Shown: positions 1-11,900 of the stretch, piece after piece | Numbering within the stretch: position 1 is the stretch's first letter | How the letters are laid out: each line of letters starts with the position of its first letter | From: Aphelidium insulamus | Lineage: Eukaryota; Aphelidiomycota; Aphelidea; Aphelidiaceae | Assembly (NCBI GenBank): GCA_036784855.1 | Contig: JAZDSV010000002.1 | Location: forward strand, 85,001-149,000 | DNA: 64,000 nt | Direction of reading: 5' to 3' | Made by a program: the position numbers and the translations under genes | Notes under the pieces: generated by a model | The model's input: only the letters and a program-made list of their open reading frames with translations | Told to the model about the DNA's origin: nothing | The model's database searches: none

Positions 1-36
1 GCACTATCTGTATATGTATGTTTAATCTGCATGTAG

Positions 37-315
37 CGCTCGATTCAATCGTTGATGAAGACCGTGTCGAGCAACATGAAGCAACAGGCGCCCGAATTGA
101 CGGTTGCCACTTCCAGCACTTCATTTGGTAGTGATCACGTCAATTTTCAGCGCGCAAATATCCCCGCCGTACTCCTTATTGAACAGGACGATACAAAGTA
201 CCCAAACTATCACCGCTCCACCGACACATTCACCGATGCCAACGTGAACTTGTTGCAGACTATGGGAATCCTGCGCGGACTGGCCGGATCACTTGTGGAT
301 TTGACGCGGGCGTGA
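37..315 (+). CDS. M28-family metallopeptidase, 3' end only
   Basis: This is the last exon of a zinc aminopeptidase-like protein; the rest lies left of the window. An intron appears to end in a TAG at 34-36, and the reading frame then runs without break to TGA at 313-315. About 92 residues are visible. The stretch SDHVNFQ, followed by IPAVLLIE and later YHRSTDT, is the C-terminal signature of M28 peptidases: the SDH Asp/His region and the YH.S.D zinc-ligand histidine near the end of the fold. M28 enzymes remove N-terminal residues from peptides and are often secreted or vacuolar. The location cannot be judged without the N-terminus. A related PA-domain or Fxna-type protein is possible. Confidence 0.75.
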   Translation, partial: RSIQSLMKTVSSNMKQQAPELTVATSSTSFGSDHVNFQRANIPAVLLIEQDDTKYPNYHRSTDTFTDANVNLLQTMGILRGLAGSLVDLTRA

Positions 316-776
316 GTGCTGGCCCACACTACATAATAGTACACCGTCCATATCAATGAAGTATTTGTGAGCTATGTATGTATCGATCTGCCTAGTAATA
401 CAGTACAGTAGTACTGGCACAAGGAGTCATCACTTACAGAGTGTGTCATAATACAGAGTACAGTATACTATATGCTAGTGCAAAGAAATGTGCATATGTG
501 CATATGTGCATATGCAATAAGCCAGCAAAGCGATACAATTGCTGTTGCCATAGTTGCTGGCAAGCAAGGCAAAAGACAACACACCGCCTGCTCGTTGTTG
601 GCTGCGATTAAAAGAACAGTTTGCATTCCTCGCCTTGTCCAGCCACCGCGAGCCGGCGCACAAGGGCTGCTCTATTGCTGCTGCTGCTGCCGCTTACAAC
701 ACTTTGCACGCTACCGGTCTCTGTCTTGGCCTCGATTCGGTCCCTCCGCCGCTCAGATAAAAGCTCCCTACTAGCT

Positions 777-846
<70 letters not shown>

Positions 847-861
847 ACATATCTGCACTAG
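316..861. other. Intergenic region with microsatellites, upstream of CYRI
   Basis: I see no gene here. It holds a short run of TGCATATG-like units near 486-515, a GCTGCT-rich patch near 665-700 and a long CA tract that ends about 20 bases before the CYRI start codon. Small open frames crossing the CA tract are repeat artefacts. Confidence 0.6.
778..842 (+). repeat. (CA)n microsatellite, about 32 units
   Basis: An uninterrupted CA dinucleotide run lies directly upstream of the CYRI start codon at 862, so it probably falls in its 5' leader or core promoter. Confidence 0.97.
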
Positions 862-2220
862 ATGGGCGCCCTGCTGTCACTGCTCAGGAACGACGGCGAC
901 GTCAACACCTCCATCTTTGTGGACTTTGAAAGTGCGACCCCTGCGTGCGGGTGCACACACTTGTACCACACTCTGACTGACACACGTGGCAGATGCAAAG
1001 CCTACTGCGGAGGAACATGAACTCTATGCTGAAATAACCGCCAAGACCTCGCAGCAGCAAAAGGATCTGCTTGGTGCACTGCGGACCTACAGCGGGTGTG
1101 GCGAGCAGATACGAAAGGTACGTTGCCTTGACGCACTCACGGTCGCACAGCGCAGTGCCTTGACCCGCAGGCCATATCATCGCCCAGCAAGCAGACGGAG
1201 GATGAGGCATGGCAGGCCGTCAGTCCCGCTGTCGGTCAGCTGCAAGAATTCTTTATATTCAGCACTGTGCTTGGTACGTGTGTCAAAGTATTGGACGGGA
1301 GACCTCAACCGCTGTGCAGAAGAGTGTTTTGCCAAGCTGTTGCGGCAATTGTGCGTCACCACCGGTTCGACAACGATAAAAAGCAATCTGGAAAAGTATC
1401 AGGCGACCGCGCTGCTGGTTGCACAGCTGCTGACGTTCGCGCTGGATTTCGACGACCTAAAGATGACAAATCCATCCATTCAGAACGACTTCTCGTACTA
1501 TCGCCGCACGCTGTCACGTTTGAAGATGTCTGCAGAGCACAAGGAGATGCTTGAGCGCGCTGTTGTCAAGGACGAGATGGCCAACCGCATGAGTCTATTC
1601 TACGCGTACCCCACCCCCATGCTGCGAGTGAGTACATTTGATATTATCTTTTATGTTATATTCTTTTATATTATTGCAATATGATATGTGCTGATAGTAA
1701 ATGATAGCTCGTTTGATAATTGTTGTATAGGCGTTGACTGACGGACTGGCGGCCATGACGGACGGAAAGGGACCTAATCAGCTGCAGACGGACAACGTAA
1801 CCGAGTGTCTGGCCACAATGGTCACGGTGTGCCACGTGGCCGTCTCACAGAACAAGTCTGTAACATATTATTAATGAAGACTGTTGTTATGCTGACGGGC
1901 ACATATATATACAGGTTCACCAACCAAGACACAATGGCCTTTTGTCTGCGGGTACTTGTCGCGTGCATAATTCTCTACGACCACATCCACCCCAAGGGCG
2001 CGTTTGTCAAGGATAGTGATATACAGGTACATTCACTTGTGTACTGTAGCTCTATGTGTGCGTATGTGCTAAACACCCTTGCCAGGTCAAGGCGCACATC
2101 AAACTCATTCAAATGAACGGCGGGGCCAGAGTGGACGGACTATTGAACGCGCTGCGGTACACCACCAAACACCTGAACGACGAAAGCACTCCCAAGGCCA
2201 CAAAGGCGCTGCTGGTGTAG
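862..2220 (+). CDS. CYRI: CYRI (FAM49) family Rac1-binding protein
   Basis: CYRI proteins bind active Rac1 through a DUF1394 fold shared with CYFIP and damp the SCAR/WAVE complex, limiting Arp2/3 actin branching at membranes. Seven exons can be joined in phase: 862-931, 993-1117, 1171-1273, 1320-1627, 1731-1855, 1915-2026, 2086-2220. They give 325 residues, against 324 in human FAM49B. The N-terminus starts MGALL, so Gly2 is a likely N-myristoylation site, as in animals. The central block KMTNPSIQNDFSYYRRTLSR is nearly identical to the animal one and contains the Arg-Arg pair needed for Rac binding. The C-terminus carries LLNALRYTTKHLND. All introns are GT-AG and 46-103 nt long. The match over the whole length makes the call secure. 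Confidence 0.95.
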
Positions 2221-2446
2221 TGGTAGTGGGGTTGTGCGCGCTTGATATGATGCACCGAGTGTTTATGTCGTCTGGCCTAGTGCGGCGTTGAAGCAAGTTT
2301 TTCCTAGAAGTAAAATGACGGCATTCCTGTTATATGTATGCGTCTGTTGTACTGTGTGGAAGTCTGTTGAGTATGTACATATTTATGCAGTGCCTATTTA
2401 TAGCATCGCTGTCAGACTGACAAGTAAACACCGACACAGCGCACAG

Positions 2447-3076
2447 ATGGCAAGTACGTAGCTGTGCGCATGCAGAGAGTAACACGTCGGTGTAGGCAAG
2501 CACACTACCGTACATATTTCGCTGCTATGACTCCGACGATGATGGACTGTTGGAGCAGAGAGAGTTCTATCTGGTACGCGCAACACATACATCCACTATC
2601 TAGATATACAGTGGATGATGGATGTCTGAACTACACTACAGTATACTATAGCTATACGATGAAGGCTCATGTATGGTGCGTAGTTCCTGTTTGAGCTGGG
2701 AAGAAAGGACGCGTCCGAGGCGCTGATGGAGGCGTGCTTCCGGCACATTGCGCCCACTGCACAGGCAGACCGCCTGACACTGGACGAGTTTGTCGTGGGT
2801 GTTCCAAAACTGTACGCATGCGCCTTCCGCCCCGAAGAGTACATTGCCGCCAAGAAGAAGAAGCGCGCCGGTGCCGACGGTAACGGGAAGAAGGAGCGCG
2901 GTAAAAAGAAGGACAAACAGCGCGCGGACATCACTGCGGTGGATGCTACGGCGCGCGCACTGGACTCCATGAAACTAGCGGCCACGGATGACGACAAAGA
3001 CCAGCAGCTGTTCAGTCCGACCGTGGCCGAGTTTGAGAAGATGGTGCTCAAGGATGCGGACAGTCGGGCCGCATAA
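2447..3076 (+). CDS. Small EF-hand protein with Lys-rich linker
   Basis: I cannot name this gene. One EF-hand loop (YDSDDDGLLEQREF) is clear, with acidic residues at the calcium positions. A second, degenerate helix-loop-helix (ADRLTLDEFV) follows. After these come a Lys/Arg-rich segment (KKKKRAGADGNGKKERGKKK) and an acidic tail, ending at TAA 3074-3076. Two exons are firm: about 2496/2501-2573 and 2684-3076. The first exon is tentative. ATG 2447 followed by a donor at 2458 and an acceptor at 2500 keeps phase and gives 158 residues. The gene begins about 230 bases after the CYRI stop, on the same strand. Calcium binding is inferred from the loop alone. Confidence 0.55.
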
Positions 3077-3202
3077 GCGCTCTTGTTCTTTGTTGAATTA
3101 ATATACACCATAGAAGTGTTATCTATACATCTACATATATAAAGCAGCACCAAATATTTTAATGACTTGACTTGACTGTTACGAGCCAGAGTGGCCAGTG
3201 CA

Positions 3203-4221
3203 TCACAGCTCCCAGTGCTTGGGCAACTGGTTGCCGGGGATGAATATGCGCTCCACGCCGTCCCGCTCAATTATGGCCAGTCGAATAGTGCCGCCAGAGG
3301 AGCCATCACGCGCCATGGCGTGCGATATGGCTACGTCATTATATATCATGTTATCTGTATGATACAACATATCGTACCGCGCGACACAAAGGAAATACAC
3401 TCATCACGAGTCATCCCATCCTTGTACTCGGCGTCGCAGAAGCCGTAAATATAAGTAGATCCGGAGCCTGCATGTCATTTTACACGGTATAAGTAGTGTA
3501 TCCTAAGTCTATATGACATGTGTATACGTATATTGTATATATAATATAGAGTACTCACCGCCAATGGCAAATGGCTGCTTGTGCAAGGAACCACCAAGCG
3601 GCACAGAGTACACCTCGCCGCCATGATACTGATCCCAGCCGGCGACAATGATACCGGCCTGCAGCGCGTCCTTGTTATTGTAGCAGATCTGGCGGAACAG
3701 CGACGACACTACTCGCACGGTGGGCGGCTCCGAGTGCTGCACTCTGTGCAATGCCATGTTGCGCATTAGATGTAATATATGAGGTATATATAGAGCATGG
3801 ACGCACGTGTACAGCTGACAGTAGTGGTGCACAATGTCGGCCACGGCCTGTGTGTCTGCCGCGGAACCGCTCCGACAGCAGAATACCCGGTCGTGGATCT
3901 GGGTAAGCTTGTCCGTGACTCGGTTGGCAATGTAGGAGCCGGTGGTGGTGCGTGAGTCGGCGCCAATGATGACACCGCCGGCAAACTGCACCGCCATGAT
4001 GGTGGTCTACAGTGGTGTAAAATGCATGGCATTAGCAGGATGATGAAGGAAGTGACGATGGGTAAGGCACGAGTGTGAGATTGCAGCACCGCACGGACAT
4101 CATAGAATACAAAGGCACTCATCGACATCTCACATAGGCACCACTAGGCACAAATACAACCACAACTACGTACACCCAGGTCAGCCTCGCCGGGCTTCAG
4201 CTTCTTGAAGGGATCCGTCAT
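3203..4221 (-). CDS. PRE3: 20S proteasome subunit beta1 (PSMB6/Pre3)
   Basis: This is the catalytic beta1 subunit, which cuts after acidic residues inside the 20S core. Five exons on the minus strand (4221-4174, 4006-3807, 3743-3559, 3467-3378, 3330-3203) join in phase to 216 residues. The propeptide [16 protein letters not shown] is only 16 residues. It ends in Gly just before Thr17 (GTTIMAVQF), which becomes the N-terminal nucleophile Thr1. Asp17 (GADSRTTTG) and Lys33 (VTDKLT) of the mature numbering are present, as is the [14 protein letters not shown] block that separates beta1 from the other beta subunits. The GAGS-like loop reads [10 protein letters not shown]. The exon 1 junction falls exactly between the propeptide Gly and the catalytic Thr. 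The subunit assignment is confident. Confidence 0.95.
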
Positions 4222-4713
4222 TGTTGTTGTTGATTAAGATTGGAAGTGTTTGAGTGTGTTGTAAATACATATATGGCACTTCATTTCCTCTGTATGTATT
4301 GAGTATATCAATACGCGTTCTTAAATACTTCCATAATGGTACATATGTACATTATTAAAAGTTATTGCTCTGGTAGTCATTGCGACCGCATCCCATAGCA
4401 TGTAGTTCGTGTGTTTACACCTATACCCTCAGCTCTCATTAACTCTGATAACCAACTCAATTGCATAAAATAAGAGAGTGGAATTGCAACTCGCTTGCCA
4501 TTCTTGATCTCTCTACACCTGTAATTCATTATTCAAAGTTGTTATCGTTTAAATTTGGCATCGAGTCCTAGTAACCATATCTAATCGTCTGTTGCAATGC
4601 GCGCTATTCTCACTGCGGTTATATGTGCAGTCAGATATTGATATACTATGGGCAACTCAAACACTCTACTTATAATAATATTGCAGCCACTAATCAGTTA
4701 CAGTCAACAGTTA
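4222..4713. other. Intergenic, AT-rich, no gene seen
   Basis: This is the upstream side of PRE3 and the 3' side of the WD40 gene. The only open frames are short and unsupported. No tRNA or repeat was recognised. Confidence 0.6.
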
Positions 4714-5919
4714 CTAAAATCTAATGGTGACTATGTGGGGCGAAAGGGAACTAAAGATATGCAGCTGGCCGGCACACCATTCAGTCCACTCTGGCCTGAA
4801 TGACTCGTCAATGCCAGACAGTATTCTGCATTGCCAAGATGTATCTCCCGCTGACAACAATTCTTGCCACAACAAGACGCGTCCATCGGCACCCACTGAT
4901 ACCACAGTGGAGCTGTCTAGCCACTTGCTGCAAACACATAGGTTATTTACGATTATAGAAATCATACATCATCATGTAACTTGCACGTCAGATAAACGAC
5001 CACCATGCCCACCAGTCAGTAATGTGGCACTGTGACAGTCAAACGTCTTTGATGAGCGCATACTATCCACGGTGACCCGCTGACTCCGCACGTCGGCAGT
5101 GGTTGCTCGAAAACAATCAGGCACCGAAAGTGCACTACCCACAGCAAAGCCAATATTCTTCTTTCCCTTGCCGCGCGCAGGTGATGAGAGAATAAGTAGA
5201 GTCCCATCGCCGAGGCCGAGCACTGCACGACGATCGCTATCTATATCGCCACACCAAATCCACGGCGGGTTCACCGAAGACATTGTGGTGTCACCAGAGT
5301 CCCAGGCAGTCTTCCACCGCGCAAGGTCCCACCTGCCGACAGAGCGCCGTGAATTTCCACACCACTCTGCCAGCACTCCGTCCGTGGCGCAAGTTATAAC
5401 CTGCATTGGCCGATCGTGGCGGAACCACAGGCCAGACGGTATGTTTGCATGCGCACTGCCAAATCGACATAGCACTTCGGCGCGAGGTGCGGACAAGGCG
5501 TCGTCGTGTTGCAGTAGTAGTGCCGGCACCTTGACCATTAAGATGTTTCCATCGTCGTCGGCGGTGGCGACAATCTTTTGCGTCGATGTGGCTTTCGGGT
5601 GCACGGCCACACAGCAGATATCATCGCTCCACCACGACGCATCGGACGGCGCAGTTAGCGGTGACAGGCGCGTAATGCCGTGCGTACGCAGAGACATTTG
5701 CCACAATTGACGGCAGGCAGCCGTCACCAGGCAGCTATCGCCGGCAAATGCCATGCACGTCACTGTCGATGGAGTCGCGTCATGCGCGGCACTGATACAC
5801 TGCACTACGCGGTCGTCGGAGTAGACGCGCACCACGCCACTACCATCTGCCACGGCCAGCAGGCAGCCCGTAGCCCGTCTGAGAGACGCGGAACACGCGA
5901 GATCGCTCGACGGGTCCAT
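4714..5919 (-). CDS. WD40-repeat protein, WDR53-like
   Basis: This protein is a single beta-propeller of about 382 residues with little else. Exon 1 runs 5919-4981 and exon 2 runs 4923-4714. The 57-nt intron between them joins SDVQ to WLDSSTVVSVGADGRVLLW, which restores a typical WD blade. Several blades are recognisable (LLAVADGSGVVRVYSDD, IVATADDDGNILMV, VITCATDGVLAEW). Human WDR53 is of similar length and is a DDB1-CUL4 substrate-receptor candidate, but WD40 proteins are hard to assign by eye. Treat the WDR53 label as a suggestion. Start ATG 5919 is the first in frame. A shorter splice (donor at GTGCAAG) is also possible and would drop two residues. Confidence 0.75.
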
Positions 5920-6582
5920 TTTCGCATAATTGTGCTACTTTAAATTGTCTCTGTACTGCTATATTGGGCACAATAAGCGCCCACTAATGAAAGTTCATGG
6001 CTATTGTGTTTCAAGTATTGCTATGGCAATCGTTCTATACATACTAGGCAAGTAATCCTAATTGCATACAAGCTACAATAGCGGTCCCACAATACAATAG
6101 CGCAAGTCGAGGCATTAACTGATCCTCGGCACACCCACCGCATTACCGTTAAACACGGCATTCAACAACTCTACAAGCAGGTCAAATCACAGCCGCAGGT
6201 CAAATATTGCGTGTTATGTATGTTCTTAATCACAGTGAATGAACCAAGTTAATATATTTAAACCTATTAAGCTGTTCAGCATGCCGTAAATTGGCTGGGT
6301 ACTGCTATCAAAGACCTTGCACTATTGTATAAAGCGCTGTGGCAATGACGGCGATGTCAATGTACTAGTGACCCGGGCGCAGTTTACTCGCTATGCGCAC
6401 TTAAAGCTGTAACATGTCAAAGATGATTGTAAAGGTCTGTCAGCAATAAGCCTTTGATTACCCAACGGTTTAGGCCATTATTGATGGAACTCGCCAACTC
6501 GGACGTGATCAATTAAAATGTAAAAAGTGTTTATAACACCAAAAAAAATGCACTTTCACGTCACATTACTACTCAACGCCAA
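5920..6582. other. Divergent intergenic region, no gene seen
   Basis: This 660-base region lies between the start codons of the WD40 gene (minus) and the GTPase gene (plus), so it must hold both promoters. It is AT-rich and stop-rich in all frames. No RNA gene was recognised. Confidence 0.6.
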
Positions 6583-7815
6583 ATGAAATTCAGATTCGAG
6601 ACGCTGGACGAGGAGCGAATGGAGCTGCGGCGGCGGCGGCTCCAACAGCAACATGAGCACCGTCATGCCGCTACAGGTACTACTGCAGTAGCGTCCTACC
6701 GGGGTCATGATGGTGTCGCGGACGACTTGTCGGCCCACGACTTTGACAGCGACTACGACTTTGTGGAAGAGTTTGATGAGGCTGAAGGTGTGTGTGTGCA
6801 CTCATATGCGCCACCGTGCTCATGGGTGTGGCAGTGGGTGAGGGCACGGCCGACTTTCTGCAGACTACGTACGGCGATATTGACACGTGGCTGGAGTACT
6901 TTCAGAAGCGCGTGCCGTCCATGCCTCCGCTGGCGCAGCGCTCCTTTCGCAACATGCAGCGCAACATGCGTCTACTCACGCGCCTCCTGCGCAACTCCAG
7001 GTATATTATTTTGTGTTTACGTAGTGTATATACTTATATCTATATGAGTGAATAGGTACCCACGCCTGGCTCTTATTGGACGTCGGGGGGCTGGCAAGGT
7101 GCATATACACGCGCAATTAGTTAAGCGCTAGTTATGACTCACTGCAACAGAGCTCCCTGATGAATGCCATTCTGGGTCAGCAAGTTGCGCAGCCGGGACA
7201 CGTCAAGGCACAGACTGGCCGTGCCAAGATATTGCAGTACCGGCGCACCGATGGCAGTGGAATGGACGTGCTGGACACTCGGGGTCTCAATGAGGGTGGC
7301 CGGCCAGAAGAAGATGACACCGATGACAGTGCTGTTGGTACGATATCGCTGTTGGTCCGTATATTACACAGTATCATTGAACAGACTCTATCGTGCGCGC
7401 ACTGACATTGTCTCCGGTGGATGCCCTGCTCTTTGTACACAAGATCAAGGTGCGTATATTGTCGCATCGTGTGTTAATATCTACACAATACATAACTTTG
7501 AATGTTGTAGGAGGTGGACTCGGGCATAGAGTCTGACATTCGAGCATTGGAAGATGTGCTGAAGCAGAGTAACACGGCGACGCGTGGCTGCCCAGTGATT
7601 GTAGTGCTCACCCATTGCGACGAGCTGGATCCTAGTGATGTGCGCCGACCAGACGAGTACGACGACGAGAAGCTGGCCAACATCTCCCAGGCCAAAGAGC
7701 TGTTTCTCAAGAATGTACTCCATATTTCACCAGATCTGCACCATCGGATTTTGGGCGTTGTTCCTGTCTCATGTAATATTGCATATTTATGGACACACAT
7801 TTGTATTTGATATGT

Positions 7816-7879
<64 letters not shown>

Positions 7880-8664
7880 TCCACGAATATAATACCAACT
7901 TGGCTTTGTAGGCGCCGTGGTGTGGCAAAAGGCAAATGAAGAGGGCGAGATCTTGCCGCACGCCAGGCGTGATTACCGCTATAATATGGATTCACTGATG
8001 GAACTGTTGTTGGACAATGTGGAAACCCAAACAGTTTATCGCACAGTACAAGCATGCCGAGTCAACCGTGTCAAACTAGACTTTGCTGGTGTGTACAATA
8101 TCGTGTATATATACATCATATGTGTATAATGCACATAAATAATCCATTTTACGTATAATCCAGACTTTCTGACAAAAACATTCGCCTCGATTGCGGCAGT
8201 AATGGCTTGCGTGCCGATACCGGCTAGCGACATTGTTCCAGTGGCGGGTCTCAACACCTACTTGGCATATGTGATTGCCCGCCTGTCTGACGCCAAGTTG
8301 GGCTACGAGGCGGTATTGAGATTTCTTGGTGTTATTGGTCTCACGGGTGTCATGGGGTAAGTAGTTCTATTATTTATACGTAGACATGCGTATCATTTAT
8401 AAATAATGCCACAGGTTCGGTGCGCGGTACATGCTGTCGCAGGTGATGCGAATGTTCTTTGTATCTGGTGCCAGTGCCGTCATCAGCTACACGATGGTGA
8501 TGGCAGTGGGCAAGAGTGCGTCGGCCTTCTTTCTCGAGAAAAAATCGGACCAGGAAGTGCGCGAGATATTCGAGCGGGTGCAGCACAGGCGCGACGAGGC
8601 CACCGTCAACGTGGACATTGAGATGGAAGAGTTGGGCGTGGACATTGACGATGGAGTGATTTAA
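6583..8664 (+). CDS. Era/IRG-like GTPase with C-terminal membrane-type (DUF697-like) region
   Basis: Nine exons join in phase to 513 residues: 6583-6789, 6843-7000, 7056-7098, 7151-7337, 7385-7449, 7511-7772, 7912-8088, 8164-8356, 8415-8664. After an acidic N-terminus comes a TRAFAC-class G domain. Its P-loop is GRRGAGKSS, split by an intron after GK; Switch II is DTRGLN; G4 is THCDELD in place of NKxD. The last 150 residues hold two or three hydrophobic segments (FASIAAVMACVPIPASDIVPVAG; FLGVIGLTGVMG; MFFVSGASAVISYTM). The PIP..D..P.. pattern resembles the DUF697 region of bacterial YcjF/Era-like GTPases. A membrane-associated dynamin- or septin-like role is possible but not shown. The sixth intron carries a TA/TG microsatellite. 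No specific family name is safe. Confidence 0.8.
7820..7871 (+). repeat. (TA)n(TG)n compound microsatellite in an intron
   Basis: A TA run (about 7820-7846) passes into a TG run (about 7847-7871) inside the GTPase intron 7773-7911. This makes it the longest intron of that gene. Confidence 0.95.
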
Positions 8665-8983
8665 ATACAGATTATACATATGTAGAATAATTAATCCATA
8701 TACATCCAGCTATAGGCATATATAAGCATACTATACATAAGTACAGTAAGTATACATACATAAGTGTAGTAGAGGCACGCAAAGACCACAAACCGCGAAA
8801 CAGTCACGACATCGATTATCGCGTCGCCCGGTCGATCACACGCGTTTCAACTTGCCGCTGCTTCGGGTTGTACGTACACGTACACACTCACATACATACC
8901 TTCCTGCCCTGCTCTTGGCGTGGTGCACTTACACACACACACACACACACACACATTGCATATTGCATATAGCATATACACGC
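8665..8983. other. Intergenic region upstream of ATP-citrate lyase
   Basis: No gene is seen. It contains TATACATA-rich DNA after the GTPase stop and an AC microsatellite at about 8931-8954, some 30 bases before the ATP-citrate lyase start codon. Confidence 0.65.
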
Positions 8984-11900
8984 ATGTCCGCCAAAGCAGT
9001 GAGTGAGTATGATGGTAAGCGATTGCTGGCCAAGTGGTTGCTGAGCCCGCCGTCATTTACCCCGCCAACCGGTGCCGATGGAAGTGCCGCCGTATCCTTT
9101 GTACCGTCGACGCGCCTGGCACAGGTATGCTTGCTGTAGATACTATATATATCTGTGTAGATATTTCATGCGCAATTGGCGCAGGTCTCCATCAGCGGGA
9201 TACTAGCCACCGGCGGCGACAAGGCAGCAGTGGATGCAGCGCTGCAGCAGCACTTCCAAGCGCTCGAGGTGTCACAGCCGTGGCTCCTGCACGCGGACCA
9301 GCAGCTCGTGGTCAAGCCCGACCAGCTTATCAAGCGACGGGGAAAGCTGGGCTTAATCGGCATCCGTCTCAACTGGACACAAGTCAAGGCGGGTGCAGCG
9401 ACATGTGTATTGTACCAATGCACTCACAGAGCATGCAGGCGTGGATATCGGAGCGTGCCGGCAAAGAAATTGACGTGGACGGCGTCAAGGGTCGCCTAAA
9501 GACATTTATCATTGAACCGTTTGTGCCGCACCCAGACAACACCGAACACTACATTTGCATTCAGTCACAGCGCGATGTACGTTATACATCATACATTACT
9601 TACATTATATTCATCCAGTATGTGTACGCTCACTACGGTAGGGTGATTTGATCTTCTTCCACCATGAGGGCGGTGTCGATGTGGGAGATGTGGACAGCAA
9701 GGCCAAGACGTTGTTTGTCCCCACTGATGCGGATTTCGCCGCCTCCATCATGCCCGCGATGTCCAGTGATTTGCTTGCGTCCATCGGAGATGCGGGCAAA
9801 CGTGCGGTGCTGAGCGATTTTATTGCCCGGCTGTACGCGGTGTACTGCGATCTGAACTTTACCTACCTGGAGATCAATCCCCTGGTTGTCTTGCCCACCG
9901 AGGACGGGCGCAGCAATGTGGTAGTGTACTTGGATTTAGCTGCCAAGCTGGACCAGACTGCCGAATTTGAGTCTGGTGTGTGTTTGTGTATATATATGTG
10001 TGTCCTGTGCCACCATTTACAGTATTGCCAAGGAAAATATTGGAGCCAGGCAATTACTGCTGCAGGCCAGCCACTGGTTCAAATAAGTTTTCCTGCGCCT
10101 TTTGGCCGGGAACTGACCAAGGAGGAAGCATACATTGCCGAGCTGGACTCCAAGACTGGCGCATCACTCAAATTGACCGTGCTGAATCCTGCCGGTCGTG
10201 TCTGGACAATGGTGGCTGGCGGTGGTGCTTCGGTTGTCTACAGGTGAGTTCTTGGAATATATATATGCATCTAAATATAACATGCGACCAGTGATGCGAT
10301 TGCCGCACACGGATTTGCCCATGAGCTGGCCAACTACGGCGAGTATTCTGGCGCACCTTCTGAAGCGCAGACATACGAGTATGCCAAGACTGTTTTGGAC
10401 TTGATGACGCGCGGCAAGCCGAGACCTGACGGCAAAGTGTTGATTGTCGGCGGCGGTATTGCAAACTTTACTAACGTAGCCGCGACATTCAAGGGAATCT
10501 GCCGCGCGCTGAAAGAATATCGAGTCCGGCTCATTGATCACTCTGCTCGGGTTCGTTTACTGAAATTCATGACGGACCACTAATTCAACTCTCAGATATT
10601 TGTGCGACGTGGAGGCCCGAACTACCAGGAAGGCTTGAAGTTGATGCGCAATTTGGGCTCCGATTTAGGCGTGCCGATCCATGTGTTTGGCCCCGAGACG
10701 CACATCACGGCCATTGTTCCCATGGCGCTGGACTTGCTGCCAATTTCGGCAAGTAGTACTATGGAGTACCATTTAATCCGTTAATTTTGTGCAGCCATCA
10801 AAGCAAGACGCAGGCAGCATAACCGACAGTCTATTAAATACGTCGTCGACAGTTTCATCGCCGCCACAACCAGAGAATATTGTTCCCGGCAAACAGAATG
10901 GTGCGCCTGAACTGATCCACCACAAGTCCAAAGATCATATTGCCCGCTTCCCGCACTCCCAAGTTGCCTCGCCCCATCCATGGTACCAGCCGTTTACGCC
11001 GCAGACCCGCGCCTTTATCTACGGGATGCAGCCGCGTGCGGTACAGGGCATGCTCGACTTTGATCACATGTGCAAGCGCACTACGCCTTCAGTGGCCGGC
11101 ATGATTTACCCGTTCGGCGGGAGCCATGTTCAAAAATTCTACTGGGGCGACCAGGAGACGTTGTTGCCTGTATTTGCGTCGGTGGAGGATGCGGTTCGCA
11201 AATGCCCCGAGGTTGATACTGTGGTGAATTTCGCGTCCTTCCGCTCCGTGTACGACAGCACTCTCGACCTCCTCAACCACCCGTCCATCAAGACTATCGC
11301 CATCATTGCAGAGGGTGTGCCGGAGCGGCGTTCGCGCCAGCTGCTGAAGCTAGCCAAGAGCAAGGACGTACTGATCATTGGACCTGCTACAGTGGGCGGC
11401 ATCAAGCCCGGCTGCTTCAAGATTGGAAACACGGGCGGCATGATTGACAACATTGTCTCGTCTCGACTGTACCGCCCCGGCAGCGTGGCCTACGTGAGCA
11501 AGTCGGGCGGAATGAGCAACGAGCTGAACAACGTGATTGCACGCTGCACGAACGGAGTCTACGAGGGTGTCGCCATTGGCGGTGATCGCTACCCGGGCAC
11601 AACCTTTCTGGACCACTTGCTCCGCTTTCAGGACGATCCCAACTGTAAGGTGCTAGTACTGCTGGGAGAGGTGGGCGGTGTGGAAGAGTACAAGGTTGCC
11701 GAGGCAATCAAGTCTGGCCGCATTAACAAGCCTGTGATTGCATGGTGTATCGGTACATGTGCTGGCCTGTTTGGAGCCGAGGTGCAATTTGGTCATGCGG
11801 GAGCGCTGGCCAACAGCAATCTGGAGACTGCTGAGGCCAAGAATGCAGCGCTTAAAGAAGCAGGGGCCATTGTTCCGAGCACATTTGAGCAGTTGCCATC

